A stretch of DNA of 64,000 bases from Rhizobium leguminosarum (GCF_017876795.1 NZ_JAGIOR010000005.1:62001-126000), one strand, 5' to 3'; shown: positions 17,797 through 25,795, counted from the stretch's first letter. Made by a program: numbers and translations. The notes: generated by a model from the sequence alone, not told the origin.

Positions 17797-18199
17797 ATGT
17801 CAGCCGGACGAAGCACATTCCCGCCAATAGATATTTCCAAAACCGGTGATGTCTTCTTCTCCGAGCAGGCGCGCGATTTGCTCTGCGCACTTTCCTATGT
17901 TCACCTTGCATTTGGGCAGAGCGCACATAGCTTGGCTCTGTTGCGGCTCGCCGCTCACGCCAATTCTCAAGAGTTCGTTCTGCACGCATTCTCGCGTACG
18001 CCGTCATCTCAGAGGGTCTCGGCGACGAAGCACCAACGATCCTGGATAGACCGGACATACTTGATGAGCAGCCGTCTTCGCGCCTCCCTTTGACTCTCAT
18101 GCGCAGCCATGCCTGCGCCGGGCCGGCGGATGAAAGAGCGCGCGGGATTTTCCAAAGCTACGCCTCCCTGCGTGGCAGCGCAGTTCTTATCGAACAGTC
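17797..18199 (+). pseudogene. SctY/SctG-like T3SS chaperone gene, frameshifted
   Basis: The first frame reads MSAGRSTFPPIDISKTGDVF and then a TPR-like helical region (ARDLLCALSYVHLAFGQSAH, SLALLRLAAHANSQEF), the pattern of small T3SS TPR chaperones of the YscY/SctG type. Near 17978 coding character moves to another frame (RILAYAVISEGLGDEAPTIL ... GIFQSYASLRGSAVLIEQS, stop at 18197-18199). This fits a 2-bp insertion in GTTCTGCACGCATTC. A second small indel may exist in the SHACAGPADERA stretch. If the sequence is right, the protein is truncated; a sequencing error cannot be excluded. It precedes rhcV by only a few bases. Confidence 0.6.
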
Positions 18200-18214
18200 A
18201 TAAGAATGGTCTCC

Positions 18215-20257
18215 ATGGCGAACGTCCTTCGTAACTTCATCTCGCGAGCGCCGTCCAACCCGGATTTGATGGTGGCGTTGATTCTGCTTCTGGCGATCGG
18301 AATGATGATCATTCCGGTCCCGATTGTAGCCATCGACACGCTGATCGGATTCAATCTGGGATTCGCCATACTGCTGCTGATGGTTGCGCTGTATGTGGCC
18401 ACGCCACTTGATTTTTCCTCCTTGCCGGGCGTCATTTTGATTTCCACGGTATTCCGTCTGGCGCTCACTATCGCAACGACGCGATTAATCCTGGCTGAGG
18501 GGGAGGCCGGCAGCATTATCTACACGTTCGGCGATTTCGTCATATCAGGCAATATCGCCGTAGGCGTTGTCGTATTCCTGGTCGTGACCATGGTGCAGTT
18601 CATGGTCCTCGCCAAGGGCGCCGAACGTGTGGCAGAAGTGGCGGCGCGCTTCACGCTCGACGCTCTGCCGGGTAAGCAAATGGCGATCGATGCGGAGCTA
18701 CGGAACGCCCATATCGATCAGAACGAATCTCGCCGGCGGCGCGCCGCATTGGAGAGAGAAAGCCAACTTTATGGCGCCATGGACGGGGCCATGAAATTCG
18801 TGAAGGGCGATGCCATCGCCGGGCTGGTGGTCATCTGCATCAACACGCTGGGTGGTATCTCCATCGGCCTTCTCTCGAAGGGCATGTCCTTTAGCGATGT
18901 GCTGCATCAATATACTCTACTGACGATCGGTGATGGGTTGATCTCGCAGATTCCGGCGCTGCTGCTCTCAATCACAGCTGCGATCATGGTCACTCGTGTC
19001 AGTGGGGGGGCAGGGCTCAATCTTGCTGCCGACATAGTTAACCAGCTCACCGCCAGTACGCGAGCGTTGCGGCTGGCGGCCTGCGTTCTGGTTGTGATAG
19101 GTTTTCTTCCTGGCTTTCCGCTGCTCGTCTTTCTTGTCCTGGCCACGGTCTTCGCCGCGGCAAGCTTTGTCAGCGGTGATGTCCAAGGCGGCGCCAACGT
19201 CACTGCCACAGGGACGGGTCCATCGCAGCCCGACACGGAAACGGTAACTGCGGAGGCACGTCCGATCGCGTTGTTCCTTGCGCCTGGCCTGACACAGGCA
19301 ATCGACAAGGACGAATTGCAACGGCATATCGCACGCGTTTCGGGACTGGTCTCAGCTGATCTCGGCATCATCGTCCCCCCCATCCGTTTCACGGCCGACC
19401 AGCAGCTGCCCGAGTCGGAATTCAGGATAGATGTTGAGGGCGTGCCGGTCGAACAGGGTTTGATTGATCTGACCCAGCTCCTGCTCACCGACGATCTCGC
19501 GAACATCGAATTGAGTGACATCCCCTTTCGGCATGACCCAGAGACGGACAGGATATGGATCGAACAAAGCCATGCGCTGGCTCTCAATGCCGCCGGTATC
19601 GGGCACCACCGTCCCAGTGAACTCCTCGCCTTGCGCGTCCATGCGACGTTAATGCGCAATGCACAGCGGTTGGTGGGTATCCAGGAGACGCGCGAATTGC
19701 TTGGTCGAATGGAGAAAGAATACTCCGAGCTGGTGAAGGAGGTGTTACGCACGACGCCGATCCCCCGGATTGCCGATGTGCTGCGCCGCCTGCTGGATGA
19801 GGGCATCCCGATCCGCAACACCCGGCTGATCTTGGAGGCTTTGTCCGAATGGAGCGAACGTGAGCAAAACGTTGCGCTTCTCACGGAGTATGTTCGCTCC
19901 GGTCTGAAGCGGCAGATATGCCACCGCTATGCGAATGCCCAGCGTATCGTGCCTGCCTTCATCATCGAACGTGAAACTGAGGATGTGGTGCGCGATGCGA
20001 TACGCGATTCGGCCGTCGGCCCGTACTTGGTCCTAGAGGATTCGCAAAGCGAGATGCTGCTGTCGCAAATGCGTCAGATCGAGTCGAGCATAGCGCAAGG
20101 GCAGACCAGCCCCGTCATATTGGCTTCAATGGATGTCCGACGCTTCGTCCGTGGTTTTCTCAACCGCAACGGGATCGATCTCGCTGTGTTGTCTTATCAG
20201 GACCTCGCCTCCGACTTTACGATTCAGCCCATTGGATCCGTCAAGCTCATGGCTTGA
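18215..20257 (+). CDS. rhcV: RhcV (SctV), T3SS export-gate protein
   Basis: 680 residues from ATG 18215 (MANVLRNFISRAPSNPDLMV); an alternative ATG lies nine bases upstream. FHIPEP/HrcV family: the N-terminal half has about eight transmembrane helices (LMVALILLLAIGMMIIPVPI, FNLGFAILLLMVALYVATPL, NIAVGVVVFLVVTMVQFMVL). It carries the family signature around FRLALTIATTRLIL and the FHIPEP loop (AERVAEVAARFTLDALPGKQ ... DAELRNAHIDQNESRRRR). The C-terminal cytosolic domain (about 340-680) forms the nonameric ring that receives substrates and chaperones. Length is normal and the frame is open. It works in the inner membrane with SctR/S/T/U, which are encoded elsewhere. Confidence 0.97.
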   Translation: MANVLRNFISRAPSNPDLMVALILLLAIGMMIIPVPIVAIDTLIGFNLGFAILLLMVALYVATPLDFSSLPGVILISTVFRLALTIATTRLILAEGEAGSIIYTFGDFVISGNIAVGVVVFLVVTMVQFMVLAKGAERVAEVAARFTLDALPGKQMAIDAELRNAHIDQNESRRRRAALERESQLYGAMDGAMKFVKGDAIAGLVVICINTLGGISIGLLSKGMSFSDVLHQYTLLTIGDGLISQIPALLLSITAAIMVTRVSGGAGLNLAADIVNQLTASTRALRLAACVLVVIGFLPGFPLLVFLVLATVFAAASFVSGDVQGGANVTATGTGPSQPDTETVTAEARPIALFLAPGLTQAIDKDELQRHIARVSGLVSADLGIIVPPIRFTADQQLPESEFRIDVEGVPVEQGLIDLTQLLLTDDLANIELSDIPFRHDPETDRIWIEQSHALALNAAGIGHHRPSELLALRVHATLMRNAQRLVGIQETRELLGRMEKEYSELVKEVLRTTPIPRIADVLRRLLDEGIPIRNTRLILEALSEWSEREQNVALLTEYVRSGLKRQICHRYANAQRIVPAFIIERETEDVVRDAIRDSAVGPYLVLEDSQSEMLLSQMRQIESSIAQGQTSPVILASMDVRRFVRGFLNRNGIDLAVLSYQDLASDFTIQPIGSVKLMA

Positions 20258-20346
20258 CCGAATAAAGCAATGTCAGAGGAACGTAGTAACACGCGCGTTT
20301 CGGCCAGCTGACAAGAACACAGGACGCGATCACAGATGAGAACAGC

Positions 20347-20895
20347 ATGAAGGCATATCAGAATTTACACGTAATACGGCTGCGGTCATTTCGCCTGGCC
20401 TCGATTGTCTTCGCTATACTCACCATACTGCCTCTCAGCGCTTGCTCAAGCTGGAATAAGCCAGGTCTTTCAGTGAAGGAGGCGGCGCCGCCGGATTTGC
20501 TTGGCGCCAAGGATATCGATCCGGCTATGCGCGAACGCATTGCCCGTGCCATCGGTCAGGATACTGACGAGCAGGCTTTGCGGGATGAGCTGCAGAAGCA
20601 ACCGGGCAATGTCGATGCGGCGATCCGTCTTACGAAGGCCCTGGTGGCGCAGAAACGCGAGAGTGAGGCGCTTCAGATACTCGACAGCGTCCTGCTTGCG
20701 GCACCAAGCAATCTGCGTGCATTGAACGCGAAGGGAGTTGTCTTCGATCTTGAGGGCCGGCACGACGCAGCACAAGCACTATACCGGCAAGCCCTCAAAA
20801 CTGAACCAGGAAATCAGATGTTGCGTAACAATCTCAACCTGTCGCTCGCGCTTGACGGGACGGCCGAACCGAGTGCGTCAGCCCAATCGCTATAG
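20347..20895 (+). CDS. TPR lipoprotein of the T3SS operon (Y4yS type)
   Basis: 182 residues. An N-terminal hydrophobic segment ends in a lipobox (ILPLSAC, Cys about residue 32), so it is predicted to be a lipidated, membrane-anchored periplasmic protein. Tetratricopeptide repeats fill the rest (QALRDELQKQPGNVDAAIRL, SEALQILDSVLLAAPSNLRA, HDAAQALYRQALKTEPGNQM). It matches the pilotin-like/TPR gene that ends the rhcV operon in NGR234 (Y4yS, by memory). It could aid secretin (NolW/RhcC2) assembly, as pilotins do; that is inference. It is followed at once by IS debris at 20924. Confidence 0.78.
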   Translation: MKAYQNLHVIRLRSFRLASIVFAILTILPLSACSSWNKPGLSVKEAAPPDLLGAKDIDPAMRERIARAIGQDTDEQALRDELQKQPGNVDAAIRLTKALVAQKRESEALQILDSVLLAAPSNLRALNAKGVVFDLEGRHDAAQALYRQALKTEPGNQMLRNNLNLSLALDGTAEPSASAQSL

Positions 20896-20923
20896 CTTGG
20901 GATTCACTCGGAACGGTATTGCC

Positions 20924-21128
20924 AAGTTGTTTTGACCCCGGCGTTTCGATTATCGAGACGACATGAGCTTGCTGAGCACTTTCCCCCGTCTGAAGGGGTT
21001 TCGTTTTCCGCGTGAAGTCGTTGCCTACGCGGTCTGGGCCTATCATCGTTTTGCTCTGAGCACGGCCGATGTGGAAGACCTTCTTGCTGAACGCGGTGTT
21101 ATCGTGAGCAGGGAAAGGGTTCGTCTCA
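20924..21128 (+). pseudogene. IS6-family 5' fragment, copy 1
   Basis: Begins AAGTTGTTTTGACCCCGGCG and encodes the IS6 transposase N-terminus (MSLLSTFPRLKGFRFPREVV ... YAVWAYHRFALSTADVEDLL). It breaks at the left end of IS5 copy 2. An almost identical segment recurs on the other side of the IS5 (22242-22432), and a third lies inverted at 30821-30915. Confidence 0.8.
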
Positions 21129-22240
21129 GCGTTGGTGCGTGGATAGTTTGTCAAGGGTTCCGGGATAGGCAGGCAGGATCGAAATCAGCATGATCCGGGT
21201 GCCATGCCGTACAAACACAACGCAGATCGTCGTCACCATATCGGAAAGATGAAATTCAGGGTGACGAATTGGCGGGAATACGAAGCAGGTCTGCGTCAGC
21301 GTGGTAGCCTGACATTATGGGTAACGCCGGAGGCGCTAATCGGGTGGCGCGCTCCCCGACGCAAGACCCGGGGCGGCCAAGCCCGGTATTCCGATCTCGC
21401 AATCGAAACGGCCCTGACGCTGGGTTGCGTTTTCGGAATGCGGCTGCGCCAGACCGAGGGATTGCTACACTCGCTGCTGGATCTCATGGGGCTGAAAGTC
21501 CCTGTTCCGGATCATACGACGCTGAGCCGCAGGGCGCAGAAGTGGGAGCCATCAGCCCGACGAAACCGGCCGCTGCCGAACGGCCCGCTGCATGTGCTTG
21601 TCGACAGCACGGGATTGAAAGTGTACGGCGCCGGACAATGGCTGGAGGAGAAGCATGGTGTGAAGTCGCGACGGAACTGGCGCAAGCTTCACCTGGCAGT
21701 GGATGCCGACAGTGGCGAAATCATTGCTCATAGGCTGACAGACCAGAACACGGATGATCCTTCCCAGGTGGCGCCATTGCTCGATCAGGTCGACGGCGAG
21801 ATCGACCAGTTCACAGCCGACGGGGCCTATGACGGCAAACCAACCTATCAGGCGATCCTGCAGCATAGCTGCACCGCGACCATCGTCATTCCACCTCGTG
21901 TCACGGCAGTGGCATGCTGTGATACCGGACCGCCTGGTCAGCGGGAGAAGCACATTGCCGCGATCGCAAGCGACGGTCGGCTGAAATGGCAGGCTGTTAC
22001 CGGCTATGGTAAACGGGCTCTGATCGAAACCGCCATCGGGCGGTACAAGGCACAGATCGGACGACGCTTGCGGGCTCGCTCTTTCGCCGCTCAGCAGACC
22101 GAAGCGGCCATCGGTTGCATCGCTCTCAACCGCATGCTGGCGGGTGGACGCCCGGAGTCTCTCCGGCATCAAGTCAGGCAGGCATAACCGACAACATCAA
22201 AGAGCAAAATGCGTTCGATTTCATATCCGCGCACCAACGC
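21129..22240 (+). mobile_element. IS5-family element, copy 2 (1112 bp)
   Basis: Same ends and length as copy 1; the sequence appears identical. It is flanked on both sides by direct copies of a ~190-bp IS6 5' fragment rather than by a short target duplication. Confidence 0.92.
21204..22187 (+). CDS. IS5-family transposase, copy 2
   Basis: 327 residues, the same protein as copies 1 and 3, with the same catalytic segments (LVDSTGLKVYG, FTADGAYDG, LIETAIGRYKAQIG). The open frame fills the element. Complete identity among three copies within 53 kb points to very recent spread, and makes this element a ready substrate for homologous recombination between the T3SS, glycine-rich and fix regions. 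Confidence 0.93.
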   Translation: MPYKHNADRRHHIGKMKFRVTNWREYEAGLRQRGSLTLWVTPEALIGWRAPRRKTRGGQARYSDLAIETALTLGCVFGMRLRQTEGLLHSLLDLMGLKVPVPDHTTLSRRAQKWEPSARRNRPLPNGPLHVLVDSTGLKVYGAGQWLEEKHGVKSRRNWRKLHLAVDADSGEIIAHRLTDQNTDDPSQVAPLLDQVDGEIDQFTADGAYDGKPTYQAILQHSCTATIVIPPRVTAVACCDTGPPGQREKHIAAIASDGRLKWQAVTGYGKRALIETAIGRYKAQIGRRLRARSFAAQQTEAAIGCIALNRMLAGGRPESLRHQVRQA

Positions 22241-22241
22241 G

Positions 22242-22432
22242 AAGTTGTTTTGACCCCGGCGTTTCGATTATCGAGACGACATGAGCTTGCTGAGCACTTT
22301 CCCCCGGTCTGAAGGGGTTTCGTTTTCCGCGTGAAGTCGTTGCCTACGCGGTCTGGGCCTATCATCGTTTTGCTCTGAGCACGGCCGATGTGGAAGACCT
22401 TCTTGCTGAACGCGGTGTTATCGTGAGCAGGA
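22242..22432 (+). pseudogene. IS6-family 5' fragment, copy 2
   Basis: Repeats the 20924-21118 sequence almost base for base (one extra G within the CCCCCGGTCTGAAGG stretch shifts the frame). It then joins an IS5 transposase 3' fragment at GTGAGCAGG. It is the second arm of a direct repeat around IS5 copy 2. Confidence 0.8.
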
Positions 22433-22433
22433 G

Positions 22434-22597
22434 TCCTGCCGCGCCGCTGGGTCGTCGAACGAACCTTCGCCTGGCTCGGAAGATGCCGCAGACTGGCAAA
22501 GGATGTCGAGCGTTCCATCGCCTCAGCTGAAGCGTGGATCATGATCGCCCACATTCGTCTGATCACAAGACGGCTCGCAAGGTATCGATATCCTTGA
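22434..22597 (+). pseudogene. IS5 (IS427-group) transposase C-terminal fragment
   Basis: Encodes [20 protein letters not shown]...[20 protein letters not shown] and a stop at 22595-22597, the C-terminus of an IS427-type IS5 transposase (the Glu of DDE lies in WVVERTFAW). A related N-terminal fragment occurs at 30317-30430. It belongs to a different group from the 1112-bp IS5. Confidence 0.8.
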
Positions 22598-22617
22598 CGG
22601 CTTTTCGAGTCCGACTC

Positions 22618-23052
22618 CTAGCCGTCGCCGCCATCACCACCGTTTCCTCCGTTCCCACCATCACCTCCCGGGCCGCCATCGCCACCGTTCCCACCGTTTC
22701 CAGAACCGTCGCCAGGCCCACCATTCCCGCCATCGCCACCGTTGGCTCCAGCGCCACCAGGCCCACCTGGCCCGCCGTTGCCACCATCACCACCGTTGAC
22801 GCCTGGCCCGCCGTCGCCGCCTCGACCGCCGTTTTCCCCCGGCCCCCCTGGGCCTCCCGGGCCACCATTCTGACCAGGTCCGCCATCAGCGCCACGGGAG
22901 CCGTCTACTACCAGCAGTTCCAATCCTTTCGGCGGTTGAAGACCCTGATGATTGGTGGATGTTTCGACCTTAGCATAAGCAACGCTACCAAGCGTTGCCG
23001 CGAAAATCAAGAAGGGCAGAAACAGAGCCTTCCTCGTTGGTTTCCTAGACAT
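22618..23052 (-). CDS. Secreted glycine-rich (collagen-like) protein 1
   Basis: 144 residues: a clear Sec signal peptide (MSRKPTRKALFLPFLIFAAT..., cleavage after SVAYA, about residue 27), a 25-residue linker (STNHQGLQPPKGLELLVVDG), then about 90 residues of imperfect G-G-x / G-x-x repeats (GGPGQNGGPGGPGGPGENGG and similar) rich in Gly, Asn, Asp and Pro. There are no cysteines. It is the last gene of a minus-strand cluster: thioredoxin-like pseudogene, protein 3, protein 2, protein 1. It ends 20 bp from an IS5 fragment, so its native C-terminus may be altered. Such proteins resemble cell-surface or plant GRP-like matrix proteins. The role is unknown, and secretion beyond the periplasm is not shown by the sequence. 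Confidence 0.75.
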   Translation of the reverse strand: MSRKPTRKALFLPFLIFAATLGSVAYAKVETSTNHQGLQPPKGLELLVVDGSRGADGGPGQNGGPGGPGGPGENGGRGGDGGPGVNGGDGGNGGPGGPGGAGANGGDGGNGGPGDGSGNGGNGGDGGPGGDGGNGGNGGDGGDG

Positions 23053-23094
23053 TGTTCAAATCCAATCGAACGTTTGCGCTATGTTGGCCGAGCA

Positions 23095-23403
23095 CTAATT
23101 CGTGCAGATGCCAGCCGCGCCGCCTTTCCCGCTCTTTCCACCTTTGCCGCTTTCGCCGGACGCGCCATCGCCTCCATCTTTCCCGTCCTTGCCAGGAGAG
23201 CCGCACTTTTGATTGGCGGCTTGGGCGTCCGTTGCGAGTTGCGTGCCGTCTTCCACAGACACCGAGGCCTGCGATTGGCCGCTCACCGCAGCAGAGGGAG
23301 TGTTTGCCGTGGTCCCGTCTTCGGCGTAGGCAATAGCTCCAAAGCCTCCCAATGTTGCAAGGAGAAGCGCACCGAGTACGGCACTTTTGCGAGTAGTGGT
23401 CAT
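23095..23403 (-). CDS. Secreted glycine-rich protein 2 with two bracketing cysteines
   Basis: 102 residues, with AAAAGGAA as ribosome site. The signal peptide (MTTTRKSAVLGALLLATLGG..., cleavage after AIAYA, about residue 27) is followed by a Ser/Thr/Ala/Gln linker (TANTPSAAVSGQSQASVSVE). A short collagen-like G-x-x block (GSPGKDGKDGGDGASGESGK) follows, enclosed by two cysteines, one at KCGSPG and one at AGICTN near the C-terminus. The cysteines could form a disulfide that closes the block into a loop, and a thioredoxin-like gene sits at the head of the same cluster. I do not recognise the family. The shared layout with proteins 1 and 3 (signal, linker, Gly-rich tail) suggests a small paralogous set. 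Confidence 0.75.
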   Translation of the reverse strand: MTTTRKSAVLGALLLATLGGFGAIAYAEDGTTANTPSAAVSGQSQASVSVEDGTQLATDAQAANQKCGSPGKDGKDGGDGASGESGKGGKSGKGGAAGICTN

Positions 23404-23451
23404 GGTCTAATTCCTTTTCTCAGAAGATAAGTGAAAGGAACATAGCTTTAA

Positions 23452-23796
23452 TCAATCTCCACCGTCACCGCCGTTGCCGCTGCCATCGGAACTGCCATTT
23501 CCATCTCCGTCGTTGCTGCCGTTGCCGTTGCCATTGTCGTTTCCGTTATGGCTGCCGTTTCCGTCATTACCGCCGTTACCACCATTACCACCATTACCGC
23601 CTTGGCCACCGTTGGAACCGCCGGCACCGCCATTGCCACCGCTTCCGCCGTTGCCGACGAGGATCAGATGTGGGGAGGCGTCGGTGTGGAAAAAAGCGCC
23701 CTCGGTATGTGTATTGCGCATGAAGGCCTGAGCCTGAGAGGAGAAGGCCGTCATCAAACCGAGTGTGCATAGTCCTAATGCGAGAGACTTATTCAT
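23452..23796 (-). CDS. Secreted glycine-rich protein 3
   Basis: 114 residues, with GGAG nine bases before the ATG. The signal peptide (MNKSLALGLCTLGLMTAFSS, cleavage after QAQA, about residue 24) is followed by a ~24-residue linker (FMRNTHTEGAFFHTDASPHL). The tail of about 65 residues is built of G-G-N, G-N-D and G-S-N repeats (GGNGGAGGSNGGQGGNGGNG). The His-rich linker might bind metal, but that is speculation. It starts 21 bp after the thioredoxin-like gene's stop and precedes protein 2, all in one direction, so the four are probably one transcript. Repetitive DNA here makes length changes by slippage likely. Confidence 0.75.
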   Translation of the reverse strand: MNKSLALGLCTLGLMTAFSSQAQAFMRNTHTEGAFFHTDASPHLILVGNGGSGGNGGAGGSNGGQGGNGGNGGNGGNDGNGSHNGNDNGNGNGSNDGDGNGSSDGSGNGGDGGD

Positions 23797-23817
23797 GGTA
23801 CATCTCCAAGATACGTT

Positions 23818-24287
23818 TCACATATTGCTGTATTCCACGACCCAACTGCCCTCGATCACTTTTGGCAGAATGTGCTCGAGAAAGCCCGGGAGGCCGATAA
23901 AGGCGATGCTGCCGTCTCGGTCGATAACGAACACTCGTGGGACACCGTGAGAGAGGCTGGCAGCCATCCAATCCTTATGCATTGCGATCCGAACGTTCGA
24001 ATTTGTGATCTTTTCGAATAGCCATTTGTTCACCCGAGCTTTTGCCTCATCTGCCGTAGCAGCCTTCTCACACGCTGCGACTCCGATGACCTCAAATCCG
24101 ATATTCCTGCATTTTCCTGCAGCGATCCGAGAACGGTCATAGCGGTCTCGCAAGGTCCGCATGTTGGTGAAAAGAAGATAGCGATGTATCTGTTGCCGAG
24201 TTGGAAGGCTGGAAGGGGAGTGCCACGCAGCCAGCTGAGCTCTTTAATCGACGGAGCTAAAGAGCCAATTGACAAAGGGGGGCTCAT
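23818..24287 (-). pseudogene. Thioredoxin/TlpA-like protein, frameshifted
   Basis: Starts at ATG 24287 (MSPPLSIGSLAPSIKELSWL) with a GGAG ribosome site. The first frame carries the redoxin start and the active site FFSPTCGPCETAM (CGPC). Near 24105-24115 the homology moves to another frame (CRNIGFEVIGVAACEKAATA ... VPRVFVIDRDGSIAFIGLPG, to YSNM and the stop at 23818), including the cis-Pro region (GVPRVFVID). A single indel explains it, so the gene is either broken or mis-sequenced. It has no signal peptide, unlike the glycine-rich proteins behind it. Related proteins occur at 35546-36718 (intact) and 50811-51002 (fragment). It would act as a thiol-disulfide oxidoreductase. Confidence 0.7.
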
Positions 24288-24409
24288 TTTCTTTCTCCAG
24301 TAATGTTTACACATCGCAGTGATATCGTTCGATGCAGGGGTGTACTGTCAGGTTATGGGTAGATCCGCTTTGATTTCGGTCAATCCTCCTCTGAGCTCGA
24401 CTTTGTACA

Positions 24410-24568
24410 TTATGCGGCGAAGCAAAGCGCCTGCGTCATGCGCTTGAGGCGTTCTGTTTTGATTTTGGGAATGTCGGGGTCTGGCGGGTAGTGTCGATAA
24501 ATCTCCTGATCCCACAAAGTGCCGCGAACGGCGCCGATGGCATCGGAGAATGTGAAGTCCGTTTTCTT
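24410..24568 (-). pseudogene. Transposase C-terminal remnant, family unresolved
   Basis: The minus strand reads YKKTDFTFSDAIGAVRGTLW, then DQEIYRHYPPDPDIPKIKTE, ending ALCFAA and a stop. It looks like the C-terminus of a DDE transposase, with a Trp/Arg-rich tail. The neighbouring bases (CTGAGCTCGACTTTGTACA) recur next to the IS6 remnant at 37440-37457, so the same element end may be involved. It is cut by an IS21 fragment at about 24570. Confidence 0.45.
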
Positions 24569-25024
24569 GTACCACGCACCGCATCCTCAAATCCCTGGCC
24601 AAGACCGATCTGCTTATCCTTGATGATTGGGGACCGGAAAAGCTCAACGATGATCAGCGGCGCGATCTCCTCGAGATCATCGAAGACCGCTACGAGCGTC
24701 GCTCGACGATCGTTACAAGTCAGGTGCCGCTGGATCGCTGGTGGGAAATAATAGCAAACCCAACGCTCGCCGATGCCATCCTGGATCGCCTCGTTCACAA
24801 TGCCTATCGCATCGATCTCACCGGTGAAAGCATGCGAAAACAGCGTTCGCCAGTAGCGCCCGAAACATCCCACGCTTGACCAAAAACAAAACTCAATCCA
24901 AACATCCAACAGACCCAGGATCAGTCCGACAAATGGCCGGCTTCAAATCGGAACGCCGGCCGGAATGAAATCGGAATGACTGGCCGGCTTCAAATCGGAA
25001 TCGATGGCCGGCTTCATCGGAATA
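24569..25024 (+). mobile_element. IS21-family 3' fragment with istB C-terminus and terminal repeats
   Basis: An istB C-terminus is readable from about 24575 to the stop at 24877 (AKTDLLILDDWGPEKLNDDQ, Walker B; VTSQVPLDRWWEIIANPTLA; DRLVHNAYRIDLTGESMRKQ). Downstream, three copies of GGCCGGCTTCAAATCGGAA (24933-25020) form the multiple terminal repeats of an IS21-type end. Everything upstream of Walker B is lost. This is a third IS21 type in the window. Confidence 0.8.
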
Positions 25025-25368
25025 CGCACGTGTGTCCGTGTTGGGATGACGCTGGCTTACATCTCAGGCATCATCATCAGCGTTTCGCCTGTTAAGCCGT
25101 GTAGGCGAAGGCGACCTTTCAGCCCTCAGATGCGGGTTAACCGGTTCGTGTTCCTCAACCTTCCAATACTTCAGCCTCGGGAACCATCTCGGCGTAACGG
25201 CTTCGCCTCAATCCCCTTTACCTGCGGGCTACGTCACCCTGCCAGTTGACGGCAGGTCACCGCCGCTTGGGCTCATGCCCCCTCGCAACAGAGGGCAGGC
25301 AATTCCTCGCATCCTCCTTTCTCTTTTGCATTCCAGTCATATGCCTCCCCGGTTGGGGCGAGGCGCAC
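25025..25368 (-). other. 5' portion of a group II intron, inserted in IS3 orfB
   Basis: On the minus strand the IS3 transposase reading WVSDFTY stops at the G of GTGCGCCTCGCCCCAACCGG. GTGCG is the consensus 5' end of bacterial group II introns. About 340 nt of strongly structured, non-coding sequence follows (for example GCGAGGGGGCATGAGCCCAA and CGAAACGCTGATGATGATGC), of domain-I character. It is truncated at the IS21 end repeats near 25024. Catalytic domains and the reverse transcriptase are absent here. Confidence 0.55.
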
Positions 25369-25795
25369 CATAGGTGAAATCCGAAACCCAGAGCCTGTTC
25401 GGCGCAGGAGCCTTGAACTGGCCGTTCACCCGGTCGAGCGGACTCGGAGCCGACTTGTCCAGGACCGTCGTTCGGATCGGCTTGCCGCGGATGATGCCCT
25501 GAAGGCCCATCGCCCTCATGAGCCGAGCGACGGTGCAACGGGCCACGTCGAAGCCCTCCCGCTTCAATTGCCGCCAGATCTTGCGCACGCCGTAGACGCG
25601 GAAGTTCGCCTCGAACACACGGCGTATCTCGATCTTCAATGCAATGTCGCTGCGGGCGCGGACCGACAGCCGGTCCACGTCCAGGCGTTTGGCAACGTTC
25701 TCGTAGTAGGTTGATGGGGCAATCGGCAGCAGTCTGCAGATCGGCTCGACCCTGAATACCGAGCGGTGTTCGTCGATGAAGGAGATCATCGCTTC
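25369..25795 (-). pseudogene. IS3-family OrfB, truncated by a group II intron
   Basis: Reads [20 protein letters not shown], then ICRLLPIAPSTYYENVAKRL and the typical HTH_21 segment EIRRVFEANFRVYGVRKIWR, up to APAPNRLWVSDFTY. The last Asp is the first residue of the DDE triad. After the following codon the sequence becomes group II intron. The second Asp, the Glu and the rest of the integrase core are missing. Confidence 0.82.

Noticed and set aside
22534..23430. 298-residue plus-strand reading opposite the glycine-rich genes
   Set aside because: It is the complement of Gly-codon repeats (Thr/Ala/Val-rich), with no ribosome site; the minus-strand genes have signal peptides and ribosome sites.
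22618..23796. CRISPR-like or satellite repeat array
   Set aside because: The short repeats are Gly-codon periodicity within coding frames, not spaced identical repeats.
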